DNA from: G963664225 sp964538065
Lineage (GTDB): Bacteria > Verrucomicrobiota > Verrucomicrobiia > Limisphaerales > UBA1319
Direction: 5' to 3'
Length of the DNA stretch: 64,000 bases
Assembly: GCA_964538065.1 (NCBI GenBank)
Contig: CAZIDG010000004.1
Location: 33,434-97,433, forward strand
Shown one piece after another: positions 47,375 to 56,622 of the stretch. Position 1 is the first letter of the stretch, and each line of letters begins with the position of its first letter. Position numbers and translations under genes: made by a program. The notes beneath the pieces were generated by a model, which was given only the letters and a program-made list of their open reading frames with translations, was not told the DNA's origin and did no database searches.

Positions 47375-48369
47375 TTCGTGGTCGCGGCTGTGCTGGGCAC
47401 GTGTTTTTTGATGGCCTCAATCCGTTTCTTGGCTTCAGCGGCGTAAGTCGAATTGGGATCGCGGGCCAACACCTGGCTGTAGTAGATCAGGGCGCCATTC
47501 CAGCGATGGCGTTTTTCGTAATACCGGGCAATCTGGTAATTCCCTCGTGCCTGCTCGGTGCGCAGGGAGGCGATGATTTTCTGCGCTTCGGGAACGCGCG
47601 GATCATCCGGATAGAGGACGTTGAAATCTGAAAAGGCCGAGATGGCTTTGCCTGCGATGCTCTGGTCGTAATCCGCCCGGCGCGCCTGCTTGGTGTAGGC
47701 CATGGCCACCTTAAACTGCGCTTCCGCTGCGATCTTGGGCTGATCATGATAGCGGTCGGCGGCGGTTTCGTAGGCCTTGACGGCCTTGGGGTATTCCTTG
47801 GCAAACCGTTTCTCGTACGCGGTACCGATGGCCATCTGGGCCTGTGGCCCGATGGCGCTGAAAGGACCACTCTTGACGATCTTTTCGAACAGTTTGGCGG
47901 TCTTGTCCATCGACGGCCCTATCGGAATATATCCCCACAGTTTGAACCATTGGCCGGCCAGGTAGCGATTGGCAATCTCGTACTGGCGCTGCAGCACTTC
48001 GTTGTACACCTCCACCTTGGGGTATTTTTCCAGAAGTTTCTGATATTCCTTAAACGCCTTTTCATCCTTGCCCGTGGCCGCATAAATGCGTGCCAGCAGG
48101 TATTGGCCCTGGGGGGCATAGTCCGAGAATGGCCATCGTTTGACCACCCGACGCGCCGCCTTGCGGGCGATCGAGTACTCTTTCTTGTCGAAAGCGGTTT
48201 GAGCCACTTCGAGCTGATCCTTTGCGCGCGCCCGCTCCCACTTGCCGCCACCCACCGGTTCATACGACCACCCCTCACCCACACGATAAATCAATGGGGC
48301 AGGGCACCGTGCCGGTAACAGCATGATCACCAATACAATCAGGGCCAGGCGAATAGACCACGATGACAT
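47371..48369 (-). CDS. bamD: Outer-membrane assembly factor BamD-like TPR protein
   Basis: 332 aa from ATG 48369 (MSSWSIRLALIVLVIML). A longer reading to 48435 adds nothing conserved. After a hydrophobic signal come BamD-type TPRs (AFDKKEYSIARKAARRVVKR, YAPQGQYLLARIYAATGKDE, KYPKVEVYNEVLQRQYEIA, AIGPQAQMAIGTAYE, then RVPEAQKIIASLRTEQARGN). It belongs to the periplasmic complex that folds beta-barrel proteins into the outer membrane. The signal ends LLPARC, which is not a canonical lipobox (Arg just before Cys), so lipidation is doubtful, unlike E. coli BamD. First gene of the bamD-lptE-lgt-rluD run, with ATGA overlap to lptE. Confidence 0.85.
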   Translation of the reverse strand: MSSWSIRLALIVLVIMLLPARCPAPLIYRVGEGWSYEPVGGGKWERARAKDQLEVAQTAFDKKEYSIARKAARRVVKRWPFSDYAPQGQYLLARIYAATGKDEKAFKEYQKLLEKYPKVEVYNEVLQRQYEIANRYLAGQWFKLWGYIPIGPSMDKTAKLFEKIVKSGPFSAIGPQAQMAIGTAYEKRFAKEYPKAVKAYETAADRYHDQPKIAAEAQFKVAMAYTKQARRADYDQSIAGKAISAFSDFNVLYPDDPRVPEAQKIIASLRTEQARGNYQIARYYEKRHRWNGALIYYSQVLARDPNSTYAAEAKKRIEAIKKHVPSTAATTK

Positions 48370-48438
48370 GAGCCCCAGCCTAAACAACCCCCCCTGCCTG
48401 AGCAAGGCAAAATACCACCCCCGTGGGACATCCAATGG

Positions 48439-51400
48439 CTACTCTGCAGGGATTACCTCCAGTTCGGCCAAGGAGGCCCAGGGCCCGTTGCCGTGGCCTG
48501 AGCGGGCTACAAACTTGATGCATCGGGCGTCAGTTGGCCTGGCAAAGTGGACGATTTTATGTGTATCATCATTGCTCAGAGTACCTTCGGAGGCGAGTTC
48601 CCAGGTCTGGCCATCCAGACTGGTGAAGCAGGCATAGTCCTTGATCCAGCCATTGTGATTCCTGTCCTGTCGCGGTAACAGTTTAATGCCAAGGCACTTG
48701 AGTTTATTTTTCCATTCAATGATCACTTCATGTGGAAAGGTTGGTTTGGCCGTGCTCCAAGCCGTGTGCCAGAATGTGCCCGGGTCACCATCGATGGCTC
48801 GCGTCGCTTCATAGCCCGACTCTTCACTGCTGGCGTGCAGGATGCGTGCACCCAACCGTTGCATGGTTGAGGGTGGGGCGACAAGGTCTCGCAGTTGACC
48901 CACAGAGACCTCTTCACGAGGGGCGAATTTCGGACTTTTCATGTAAGCCAGGAGGCTGCTCAACATTTGGCGGGCAACCGGCCGCTGGGCCAGGTTGGAG
49001 GTGAGGTCCATGCTGGTAAAGAGCAGCCTGCCTTTGTCCACGCAGGCTTCGGCTGCAAGACCCAGCCGACGGTTGGTCACCCAGTCGTCGATCACCTGAA
49101 CGATGGGGTGCAAATCCGAGGGCATTTTGTTCATGATCATGGGGGTGGATGCGCTGACGATTTCCCACCATTGCCAATTACTATGAAATTCGGTGGGGAA
49201 ATCGGCCAGGGCAGGGTGCCTGGGATCGCAGAGGATGCCCAAGGTGTGTGGGGCCTGGCGGCTGGTCCAGGCGGTGTTCCAGAAGATGCTCGAAAATCCC
49301 ATCTTGACCTTGCCCAGATGATCGCCCCGGACCTGGCTTGGAGGTATGGTCCACAACACCTTGCCACCCCGGCTGAGAATGGCCAACGCGTTGTCATCCA
49401 GGTTATCTGTCACCAGGATATCGTCTGGAGCTTGTGTGTTCACCTGTGCGGGGTAAATCCACAAGTCCCAATCATTGGCAAACGATGTGCCGGCGAGGGA
49501 CACGGTGAACACGAGCTTTTCGGCGCGTTCAACCGGCTGCAGTGGGATGTTTACCGTGCCCAGAACTCCATCGTTGCCCAGGGGAATGGTCTGTGATGGC
49601 AGCTTGCCGCTGGCCACTATCCGGCCTTTGGCGTTTGCCAACGACCAGCGGGGGGTGATGTGGGATTGTGGCGCGGGGCCGAAGTGGGCCACCTTGATGT
49701 CAGCACGAAAAACATCACCCCCCGTAAAAATGCGTTTGGGCATGAGGGCCAGCGGCACGGTTTCGCAACAATAGCGGTGATGTTCCTTGTCCGTCACATA
49801 CCCCTTGGATTCCCAGAAGGGATCGAGGATGCCCACCAGGGCGGTGCCCTGGCCGGGAAAGTCGTGGAGATCGAGCAACTGGAATCCGCCAAATCCGGGC
49901 GTGCGCAGGGCTGATTCGATGTCCTCCTTGTAGCAAAGCGCCTGGAGCTTGCCCGAGGCGAGGAGGAAATCCTCCGCCTGATCGCCCAGGCCACGGGCGG
50001 CCAGGTCGTCTCGGAAAATCTCGAAGTTCCTGGCTCGATAGACACCGGTGTATTTTTTGATTTCCTTGAAATTTGGATAGGCGCACCACTGGCCGATTTC
50101 ATGACTGACCACAGGCACGGGATATTTCGAGATGAATGAGGTGTAATCTGTCATGGTTTCGGGAGGACGTGCGTTGATGCGGCTTTTCAATCCGTCACCC
50201 CAGGCCTGGATGCGCGGGGTGGGGGTGACATGGTAGTCACTGCCAGGCAGACTGGGCCAGCCCGAGGCGGTGGTGTATTTCCGGCGTGGATCCCGTTTTT
50301 TCCAATAATCGACCCAGGCGGAAAGCCAGGCATTCTGGTTTTGGCCGGAGGGCTCGTTTCCATAGGCCATGAGGAGGAAGGATGGATGGTTGCCGTAAGC
50401 GCGAAGGACCCTTTGGCTTTCCGCATAGCTGAATTTCTGAAAATCGGTGTCATCCACGTTGGCCCAGGCGGCGATTTCCACCTGATAGTAAAAGCCCAGT
50501 TCATCGGCGGCTGCAAAAGCGGCTTCGGGGGGGCACCAGGAGTGAAAACGAATGTGGTTTAAGCCGTAGGATTGACAGACATGGATGATGTGTTTCCAGG
50601 AGTCAACATCGGTGGGGGGATGACCTGTCAGGGGAAAAATGCAGCATTCGAGCGTGCCCCTCAGGAACATCCGGCGGCCGTTGATGGTGAATTGCGTGCC
50701 ATCCTGGCCCAATTCGCGCATACCAAAGCTCACCGTCTTTGAGGCGCCCTTGCCGGGGCCACCGAGGATCTCGACGGTCAAATCGTACAACGCGGGATTG
50801 AATTCATCCCACAGCTGCGCCTCCTCACCCAGGGTATAGGTGGCATCGAGGGTGGTCAGGACACCGGATATCGGAGAACTCATTTCCATGGGCGGGGGGC
50901 GATGGTTCTTGTGGCCATTTCTGCTTCGGGCCGTGATGGCGAGCCGGACATCGGCTGGACTGGATGTTTGATTGCCCAGCACGATTTTTAACTGGGCCTT
51001 GCGTTCGCGCACGTCTGGGTAAACCTGAATATCATCAATCCACACGGGGGGAGTGGTGTAGAGTTTTAGGTCGCCGATCATGCCATTCCAGTTGCCCTGG
51101 GTGTGGTCGGATACGCTGTGGGCGTTTACGCCCACATCCACTTGCATGCGGTTATCCACCATGATGGTCAGGCGGTGTTTACCGGGCACGAGCCATCGGG
51201 TCAAATCGTATTCATGCGCTACGCTCAAGCTGTCGCGGCGGCCGGCGCATTGGTCGTTGACCCAAACCGTGGTGGCCCAGTGGCAACGCTCGAGGGAGAG
51301 GAGGACGCGCTGGCCCTGCCACTTTGCCGGGATTTCGACGGTGCGTTGGTACCAGGCCCGGCCGACGTAATATTTGTTGGGCTGAAGCCAGAAGGGGATT

Positions 51401-51729
51401 TTGATATTGCCCGGCGTGCGATAGGGGGCATAGCGGTCTTCCTTGAACCACGACAAATCCACGATCTGGCCGGTCCATGGGGTGTTCATGGAGACGTCAT
51501 CGCCGATGTTGTTTTCCATCAGTGAACCGGGCAGGCGCACCTCCTCGGGGAGATTTCGGTTAAACCAGGCTTCGGATTCGCCGGCACCCTGACGGTCGAG
51601 GGCGAATTTCCAGGTGCCACCCAGTGGCATCACGTGGCTGTTCCCGGCATGGATTTGGATGAATCCCTGGATAACCCAAAGACACAGGGCCAACGCCCAC
51701 ACTCCCAAGCGGCCTTGTCGTTTATGCAT
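48439..51729 (-). CDS. Secreted glycoside hydrolase family 2 enzyme with C-terminal F5/8-type C domain
   Basis: 1096 aa from ATG 51729; the reading to 51789 adds a non-signal-like stretch. The signal peptide is WALALCLWVIQGFIQIHAG. The order is sugar-binding jelly roll (MPLGGTWKFALDRQGAGESE; AWYQRTVEIPAKWQGQRVLL), immunoglobulin-like domain, a TIM barrel with putative acid/base Glu459 in AYGNEPSGQ and putative nucleophile Glu544 in VSHEIGQWCAYPNF, a beta-rich and ThuA-like region (VTNRRLGLAAEACVDKGRLL), and a discoidin-like carbohydrate-binding domain (ATRAIDGDPGTFWHTAW). It should cleave a beta-galactoside, beta-glucuronide, beta-mannoside or similar bond in an exported setting; the exact sugar is not decided. 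No sugar transporter or regulator is adjacent. Confidence 0.85.
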   Translation of the reverse strand: MHKRQGRLGVWALALCLWVIQGFIQIHAGNSHVMPLGGTWKFALDRQGAGESEAWFNRNLPEEVRLPGSLMENNIGDDVSMNTPWTGQIVDLSWFKEDRYAPYRTPGNIKIPFWLQPNKYYVGRAWYQRTVEIPAKWQGQRVLLSLERCHWATTVWVNDQCAGRRDSLSVAHEYDLTRWLVPGKHRLTIMVDNRMQVDVGVNAHSVSDHTQGNWNGMIGDLKLYTTPPVWIDDIQVYPDVRERKAQLKIVLGNQTSSPADVRLAITARSRNGHKNHRPPPMEMSSPISGVLTTLDATYTLGEEAQLWDEFNPALYDLTVEILGGPGKGASKTVSFGMRELGQDGTQFTINGRRMFLRGTLECCIFPLTGHPPTDVDSWKHIIHVCQSYGLNHIRFHSWCPPEAAFAAADELGFYYQVEIAAWANVDDTDFQKFSYAESQRVLRAYGNHPSFLLMAYGNEPSGQNQNAWLSAWVDYWKKRDPRRKYTTASGWPSLPGSDYHVTPTPRIQAWGDGLKSRINARPPETMTDYTSFISKYPVPVVSHEIGQWCAYPNFKEIKKYTGVYRARNFEIFRDDLAARGLGDQAEDFLLASGKLQALCYKEDIESALRTPGFGGFQLLDLHDFPGQGTALVGILDPFWESKGYVTDKEHHRYCCETVPLALMPKRIFTGGDVFRADIKVAHFGPAPQSHITPRWSLANAKGRIVASGKLPSQTIPLGNDGVLGTVNIPLQPVERAEKLVFTVSLAGTSFANDWDLWIYPAQVNTQAPDDILVTDNLDDNALAILSRGGKVLWTIPPSQVRGDHLGKVKMGFSSIFWNTAWTSRQAPHTLGILCDPRHPALADFPTEFHSNWQWWEIVSASTPMIMNKMPSDLHPIVQVIDDWVTNRRLGLAAEACVDKGRLLFTSMDLTSNLAQRPVARQMLSSLLAYMKSPKFAPREEVSVGQLRDLVAPPSTMQRLGARILHASSEESGYEATRAIDGDPGTFWHTAWSTAKPTFPHEVIIEWKNKLKCLGIKLLPRQDRNHNGWIKDYACFTSLDGQTWELASEGTLSNDDTHKIVHFARPTDARCIKFVARSGHGNGPWASLAELEVIPAE

Positions 51730-51815
51730 ATGATTTTGTTGGCTAAAACATACCAGCAGTGCGCACATCCGCCAATGAATGAATCTCAAGGGCCAATGAA
51801 TCCCCGCAAGGGTGG

Positions 51816-54497
51816 CTAGGGATCGGCAGTGATGGCGATCAGAAAAGGAGCGGCGGCGCCCATGGCGGACACGTAATCAAGCGAGATGATTTCAATATCG
51901 GGGAATGGGTTCTCCCAGGTGGATTTGAACAAGCGCACGGTATAATTGCTTTTGTTCGTGGCGCTCCACACCTGGGTGGCTCTTTTGAGCTGGCTTGATT
52001 TATCAAAGCCTGCATTCCAATCGCGCACATCCTCGCCATACACGATGGGGATGGATCGCTCCTGGCCATTGGCATAGTGGAGGACATATTGGCCCAGGAG
52101 GGCGCCATCGGAGGCACGCCATCCCGCCGCGTGAAGAAAGTGAAGTTGGCGGCAGGTTTGTCCAATCCTGATGCCGGTGATCATCAGCGGATAACGTCCC
52201 CCCGCATTCTGGAGTTCACGGCCGGAAACCTGCACAATGCCCCGCACATCGAAGACAACCCCGGACAATTGGAGCAGGCCGCTGGGAAGGATATCCAGGT
52301 TGTTCCCGCTGCTTCCAGGGTGCCATGCCTCAACCAATGAAGCATTGTAGTAAGGGGTCAGGTCAATCAGGTTGGGTGGGGTCTGAGGCAGGCGCGCCGG
52401 GATGTACCGGGCAAACTTGCGTTGTCCTGAAGCCAGCATGTTGAGATCGGGATCGGGCAGATCGAAAGATTCGACCCGCGCTGCTTCAAAGGGAGGACGA
52501 AACACAAAACGTCCCGGTGCCGACGACTCCTGCGAGATCGCGATGTTTTTGTGCGTTTCCGTGATCACCAATCCGGTTACCGCCACGCTGTCGGAGGATT
52601 CGACCAGATACTTGGCCCAGGGGGAAAGGTCCACGCGCAGCTTGACGACAACATTGCGCTTGGGATCCACCCAGACGGTGATGGGAATGCGTTCGAACCC
52701 CTGTGTTGGCGGCACGCGCAGAGATCTCAGCAAGGGAGTGGGAGGCATGTCCCAGTTCAAAACCGCTACGGGAAGGCCATCAAGCCGGGTATGTTGGAGC
52801 AACTTGACATGTTGTGCCTCACGGAGGGGACGTTCGTTGGGGGGCAACATGAGGAACAGCCGGTAAAAAGGCAGGACGCGCATGGGCCCCAGTTTTTCCG
52901 CCAGGACTTCGGGCCACTTCAGTGGACCGGGCCGTGGGCCGGTGGGGAGGGATTGGTATTGGTTCAAGGTTGGAGCCACCATCCAGGCTTCCTGACCATC
53001 GCTGAGGTACCGCACTTCTATGGCGGGGGTGGTCAGCGAGCTTTTCATGGCCAGGTCGGTCCTGGCAGGCTTTTCAAATAACAGGGAACCGCTACCCGCA
53101 ACCGGTACCATGGTGCTGCCCAGGCCGATTTCCACCGTCGTTTCGAATTGATCCTGATAGGTTTGAAATTGGCGATAGGTGGTTTCGAGGCCGCGGATCG
53201 TTTGCTCGGTAAACCAGGCATCCCGGGATCGCTGGATGACGGGCCCCAGCAGGAGATAGGCAACGATCAAGGCAACTCCTATGCCCATGCCGATCACGAT
53301 GCCGCGGCGTCCTGCCTTGCGCTGGCGCCGTTTCTCCGCGCCGGGCATGTTGGTCTGAATCCAGTCCAGGTCGAACACCTGGTGATAGATGCGGTTGCGC
53401 ACACGCAGGCAGCCATTGATGTTGCGGGTGATGCCCGAGAGGCGCAGGATGCTGTACTGAGGATTGGTTTCGTTATCCGGCACGCGCAGTCCGCCACGAA
53501 TCTTCTGATATAGATATAACAGACCCGCCACATCCCCTTCGCTACGCAGGATCCGTTCGCGCACGAAGATCAGGTTGTCATCCCGATCACGCGCCTGCCG
53601 GCTCAGGAAAAGGGTGCTGGCCAGTTGGTCCACAAGGGGCACAGTCGGGATCAGAGGGGGTTGGGCTGGTGCGGATTCCTCCCCTGGCGCGCCGGTGGCA
53701 TCGGCGAAGGCCCGGCACAAACGCTGTGTCAAGTAGGGATGGCCGCCAGTCCAGAAAAGGATCCGATTCAAGACCCGGCGGGCCAGTGTCTCGTCTGCGC
53801 ACAGTCCTTTTGCCAGGGGAAGGGCTTCCTCTCCGGCAAAGTCATTCAAATCGATGCGGCGGCCGATGTTGAACGGGGTCATCCGGGTGTCGCGGATCAA
53901 ATCGGTGGGCGTGGCCACGCCCAACAGGGCAAAACTCAGGCGCTGAAAGGCGGGTTCGCGCGAGCGCCGATTGTAACATTCACGGATGGCTGCAAAAAAT
54001 TCGTCCGAGGAGAAAGGCAGGCTGCGTACGATGTCGATTTCATCCACGAAAATGGCCACCGGTTTTTGAATCTGCTTCAACACCACTTGTTCAAGGGCGC
54101 TGAGCCATCGTTGCAGCGGCCCCCATTCCGGATGCGCCTCCCAGAAGGCCAGCAGTTCGTCTTCCAGGTTGAGTTGCTGACCCAGACGGGACATCAGGCC
54201 GTCATACCATTGTTCCACGGTCAGGTTTTGTCCAAGGGCGGTTAAATCCAAGACAGCGACGGCGTATCCCGCATGGCGCAGTCGCTGGACGGTCCTGACC
54301 ATCAGGGAGGATTTGCCCATCTGGCGGGGCGTGAGCACATAGCAAAAATCCCCCCGGCTCAGGGCTTCAAAGATATCCTTGTCCGCCTGGCGTTCCACGT
54401 AACAGGGAGCGTCGAGGCGCAACGTGCCTCCGGTGACATAGAATTCCCTTCCTCCGAAATGGGAGGCAGCAATCGCTGGATCGGTGGATTCGCTCAT
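51816..54497 (-). CDS. Membrane-spanning AAA-like (AAA_35-type) protein with extracytoplasmic sensor-like region
   Basis: 893 aa. Cytoplasmic N-terminal AAA_35-type NTPase (about 18-390): YVTGGTLRLDAPCYVERQAD, Walker A TPRQMGKSS (56-64), Walker B VAIFVDEID (Asp152, Glu153), WTGGHPYLTQRLCRAF. One transmembrane helix (399-421, GIVIGMGIGVALIVAYLLLG) follows. The outer part starts with a DUF2092/LolA-like beta region (about 430-690) and ends with a beta-sandwich-like region (about 700-893, YYNASLVEAWHPG ... GRYPLMITGIRIG). An NTPase switch fused to a putative periplasmic ligand-binding part suggests transmembrane signalling. It starts 20 bases after the TIR-AAA gene and shares its NTPase family, so the pair probably acts together. 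No characterised homologue is recognised. Confidence 0.75.
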   Translation of the reverse strand: MSESTDPAIAASHFGGREFYVTGGTLRLDAPCYVERQADKDIFEALSRGDFCYVLTPRQMGKSSLMVRTVQRLRHAGYAVAVLDLTALGQNLTVEQWYDGLMSRLGQQLNLEDELLAFWEAHPEWGPLQRWLSALEQVVLKQIQKPVAIFVDEIDIVRSLPFSSDEFFAAIRECYNRRSREPAFQRLSFALLGVATPTDLIRDTRMTPFNIGRRIDLNDFAGEEALPLAKGLCADETLARRVLNRILFWTGGHPYLTQRLCRAFADATGAPGEESAPAQPPLIPTVPLVDQLASTLFLSRQARDRDDNLIFVRERILRSEGDVAGLLYLYQKIRGGLRVPDNETNPQYSILRLSGITRNINGCLRVRNRIYHQVFDLDWIQTNMPGAEKRRQRKAGRRGIVIGMGIGVALIVAYLLLGPVIQRSRDAWFTEQTIRGLETTYRQFQTYQDQFETTVEIGLGSTMVPVAGSGSLLFEKPARTDLAMKSSLTTPAIEVRYLSDGQEAWMVAPTLNQYQSLPTGPRPGPLKWPEVLAEKLGPMRVLPFYRLFLMLPPNERPLREAQHVKLLQHTRLDGLPVAVLNWDMPPTPLLRSLRVPPTQGFERIPITVWVDPKRNVVVKLRVDLSPWAKYLVESSDSVAVTGLVITETHKNIAISQESSAPGRFVFRPPFEAARVESFDLPDPDLNMLASGQRKFARYIPARLPQTPPNLIDLTPYYNASLVEAWHPGSSGNNLDILPSGLLQLSGVVFDVRGIVQVSGRELQNAGGRYPLMITGIRIGQTCRQLHFLHAAGWRASDGALLGQYVLHYANGQERSIPIVYGEDVRDWNAGFDKSSQLKRATQVWSATNKSNYTVRLFKSTWENPFPDIEIISLDYVSAMGAAAPFLIAITADP

Positions 54498-54517
54498 GTC
54501 GGACGGTCTGGATGCGT

Positions 54518-56074
54518 TTACCCCAGGTGACGGCGCAGGTACATGGTGTAAAGACGGCAGCGTGGGCGGGCCTCTTCCGGGGTGTGGCCCGTGATAAGAC
54601 CGGCGCTGCGCAGGCGATAAAAACTCTCTGGAGTGGGGCAGGGTTCTCCCGCCATGATGCCGCGCATGACATTGGCCAGGGAAGGATCCCGTGCCAGGAG
54701 CACGAGCACGCGCCGCAGATGGTCCCCATAAATCCCGCTGTCGCTGGGGGCCTGTTCTTCAAAGGCGTCGAACGACATTTTGCATGCCGCCAATTCATGG
54801 AGGCCACGGCGCACCAGATAGGGGTGCCCGCTGACCAACCGGGCGAACCGGGTCAGGTCATCCTGTGATTTAATGGCGTTCTGATAGCGGCGATTCAACT
54901 CCGCCGTCTGCATGGCGGTAAAGTCTTCCAAGGCGAGCCGGGTCCCCACGTTGAAGGGAGACTGGTTCATGTCCGATATGAACAGATGGGCTTCGGTCGC
55001 GTAGGCGATGGCCAGGGTCAGTCGTCCCCAGGGACCATCCGGGTCCAGGGCGCGCTCATTGTGCCAGGAACGGACCAGGCCGAAAAACTCGCTCCCAAAG
55101 GGCGTGGCGAAGAGGCGGTCCACCTCGTCCAGTCCCCAGGCCAATGGCTTGTCCAGGTGCGCCAGCACCTCGCGGCGGACGAACCGCTCCAGGTTGGCAT
55201 TGGGTCCGCGATGCTTGTCCCAGACTTCCGCGGGCTGCGTGGGCAGGTCCAGTTGATCCACGAGGGATTCCGCAAGGGTCTGGTAGAGTTTGTCCACGGA
55301 TGTGAAGCACGCTGCGTTGAATTTCTGGAAATCGGTCGAGACGGCGCGCGAACCACATTCACGGGTGTGTTGCAGCCCTCTTGCCAGAAGCGAGGTTTTG
55401 CCCATCTGTCGGGCGCCCTTGATGAGGATGATGCTGTCCCCCCGATCGATGGCAGCATGCAGTTCGCCATCCACCGGGCGGGTGACGTAATATTCCGAGT
55501 TCAATGGAACTGCGCCACCCATGGATTCCAGGGCTGGAGGACGCGAGAAGCCGGCGGATGGTTTGGGGGACGGCGGCTTGGGCGTCGGAGTGGCTTTGGC
55601 AGGGGGGGGCTCCGCTTCTGCAACTTCTTCAGGGGCATTGACCCCCTTGAGCGACTCCAGCATTTCTGTGATGAGCCCCAGGTTGTCCGATTCCTCCTCC
55701 CACAGGAAATACTGGATGGGATCCAGGATGCTGGCCAGGGGTTCAGGCAGCGGGCCTGTGTATTGGACTCGTACGGGCAACAGACGGGGATGCCCCTCAT
55801 GCAATTGCCCCGCCTCGTGCGCGATCTCAATCTCGAATCCCAGCATCTCGCTGTAAATGGATGAGGATGAGAGAAGTGTGATCACCGCGTCGGCCGACCG
55901 AATTTGCTGTTCGATTTCACGTGCCCATTCCACTCCCATGTTCAGGTGGCGGTCGATGAACACCGAGTAGCCCTTCTGCGACAGGCTGTCTTCGATGAAG
56001 CGCATGAGCGATTCATCCGGTTGGCTGTCCCGCTTGTAAAGCAGAACGACTTTGGTTGGTTGGGTAGCCGTCAT
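54518..56074 (-). CDS. TIR domain fused to AAA_35-type NTPase (STAND-like)
   Basis: 518 aa from ATG 56074 (MTATQPTKVV); the GTG-started reading from 56146 adds 24 non-conserved residues. The N-terminal TIR domain (about 5-145) has VVLLYKRDSQPDESLMRFIE, VFIDRHLNMGVEWAREIEQQ, ADAVITLLSSSSIYSEM and FEIEIAHEAGQ; Glu76 or Glu81 could be the NADase catalytic Glu. A Pro-rich linker (150-185) leads to an NTPase with Walker A GARQMGKTS (220-228) and Walker B WGLDEVDR (Asp316, Glu317), then SGHPYLVRRGLHELA as in the AAA_35 family. TIR plus NTPase is the layout of many NAD-depleting immune and death effectors, though some have signalling roles. It is followed after 20 bases by a membrane AAA_35 relative. 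Confidence 0.82.
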   Translation of the reverse strand: MTATQPTKVVLLYKRDSQPDESLMRFIEDSLSQKGYSVFIDRHLNMGVEWAREIEQQIRSADAVITLLSSSSIYSEMLGFEIEIAHEAGQLHEGHPRLLPVRVQYTGPLPEPLASILDPIQYFLWEEESDNLGLITEMLESLKGVNAPEEVAEAEPPPAKATPTPKPPSPKPSAGFSRPPALESMGGAVPLNSEYYVTRPVDGELHAAIDRGDSIILIKGARQMGKTSLLARGLQHTRECGSRAVSTDFQKFNAACFTSVDKLYQTLAESLVDQLDLPTQPAEVWDKHRGPNANLERFVRREVLAHLDKPLAWGLDEVDRLFATPFGSEFFGLVRSWHNERALDPDGPWGRLTLAIAYATEAHLFISDMNQSPFNVGTRLALEDFTAMQTAELNRRYQNAIKSQDDLTRFARLVSGHPYLVRRGLHELAACKMSFDAFEEQAPSDSGIYGDHLRRVLVLLARDPSLANVMRGIMAGEPCPTPESFYRLRSAGLITGHTPEEARPRCRLYTMYLRRHLG

Positions 56075-56622
56075 ATGCGTTTTGTCGCAAGTGTTGTTGT
56101 CATGATTCCAAGGCACCTGCCAAGGATTGCGTTCCAGGGGGAACACGACCGCAATCGTCCCTTCTTGTGCTTGTTGTCAGTATGCCCTGTGCATGGATTG
56201 CGGTCAATGAACCTGTGTGTCACCAGGATTGCTGTTTTGCGGGCTGGATGAATACAGAAACCCCTTCATTCAGCACGCGTGTATTGAAACACGAATCATC
56301 AGTTATCCGACCGTCACTAAAGCTTACATCAAGCCGTTTCACTTACAAAGAGAGACATACCAAAGGGTTGGAAAGTTACAGGATTTGTGAATGGCATGTC
56401 GGAGGTCTTGAATCTGTTAATAATGTTTACACATTTTGTTGATAAGGATCCTTTGTAATGAACAACGATGAAAATAAGTTGATTCATTACCATTTTATAA
56501 TAAGCAGGATGCATTGTTTGGAGAGCATGGAATTCAGCCTGTGGAACGGCACGTGCTCACCATATCCTGCCCTAATCCCTTCGGATTGGAGCGCTAAAAC
56601 CAATACCAACAAGGAGATGAAA
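56075..56622. other. Divergent intergenic region
   Basis: 548 bases between the TIR-AAA gene (leftward) and the VPDSG-type gene (rightward). The right half is AT-rich (for example around 56408-56460, TTAATAATG and TTTACACATTTTG), consistent with promoters, but no clean -35/-10 pair was found. No RNA gene or stable hairpin stands out. Confidence 0.45.

Noticed and set aside
54986..55864. 292-aa plus-strand frame opposite the TIR-AAA gene
   Set aside because: The minus-strand gene has TIR and NTPase motifs; the opposite frame is Gly/Arg/Gln-rich shadow sequence.
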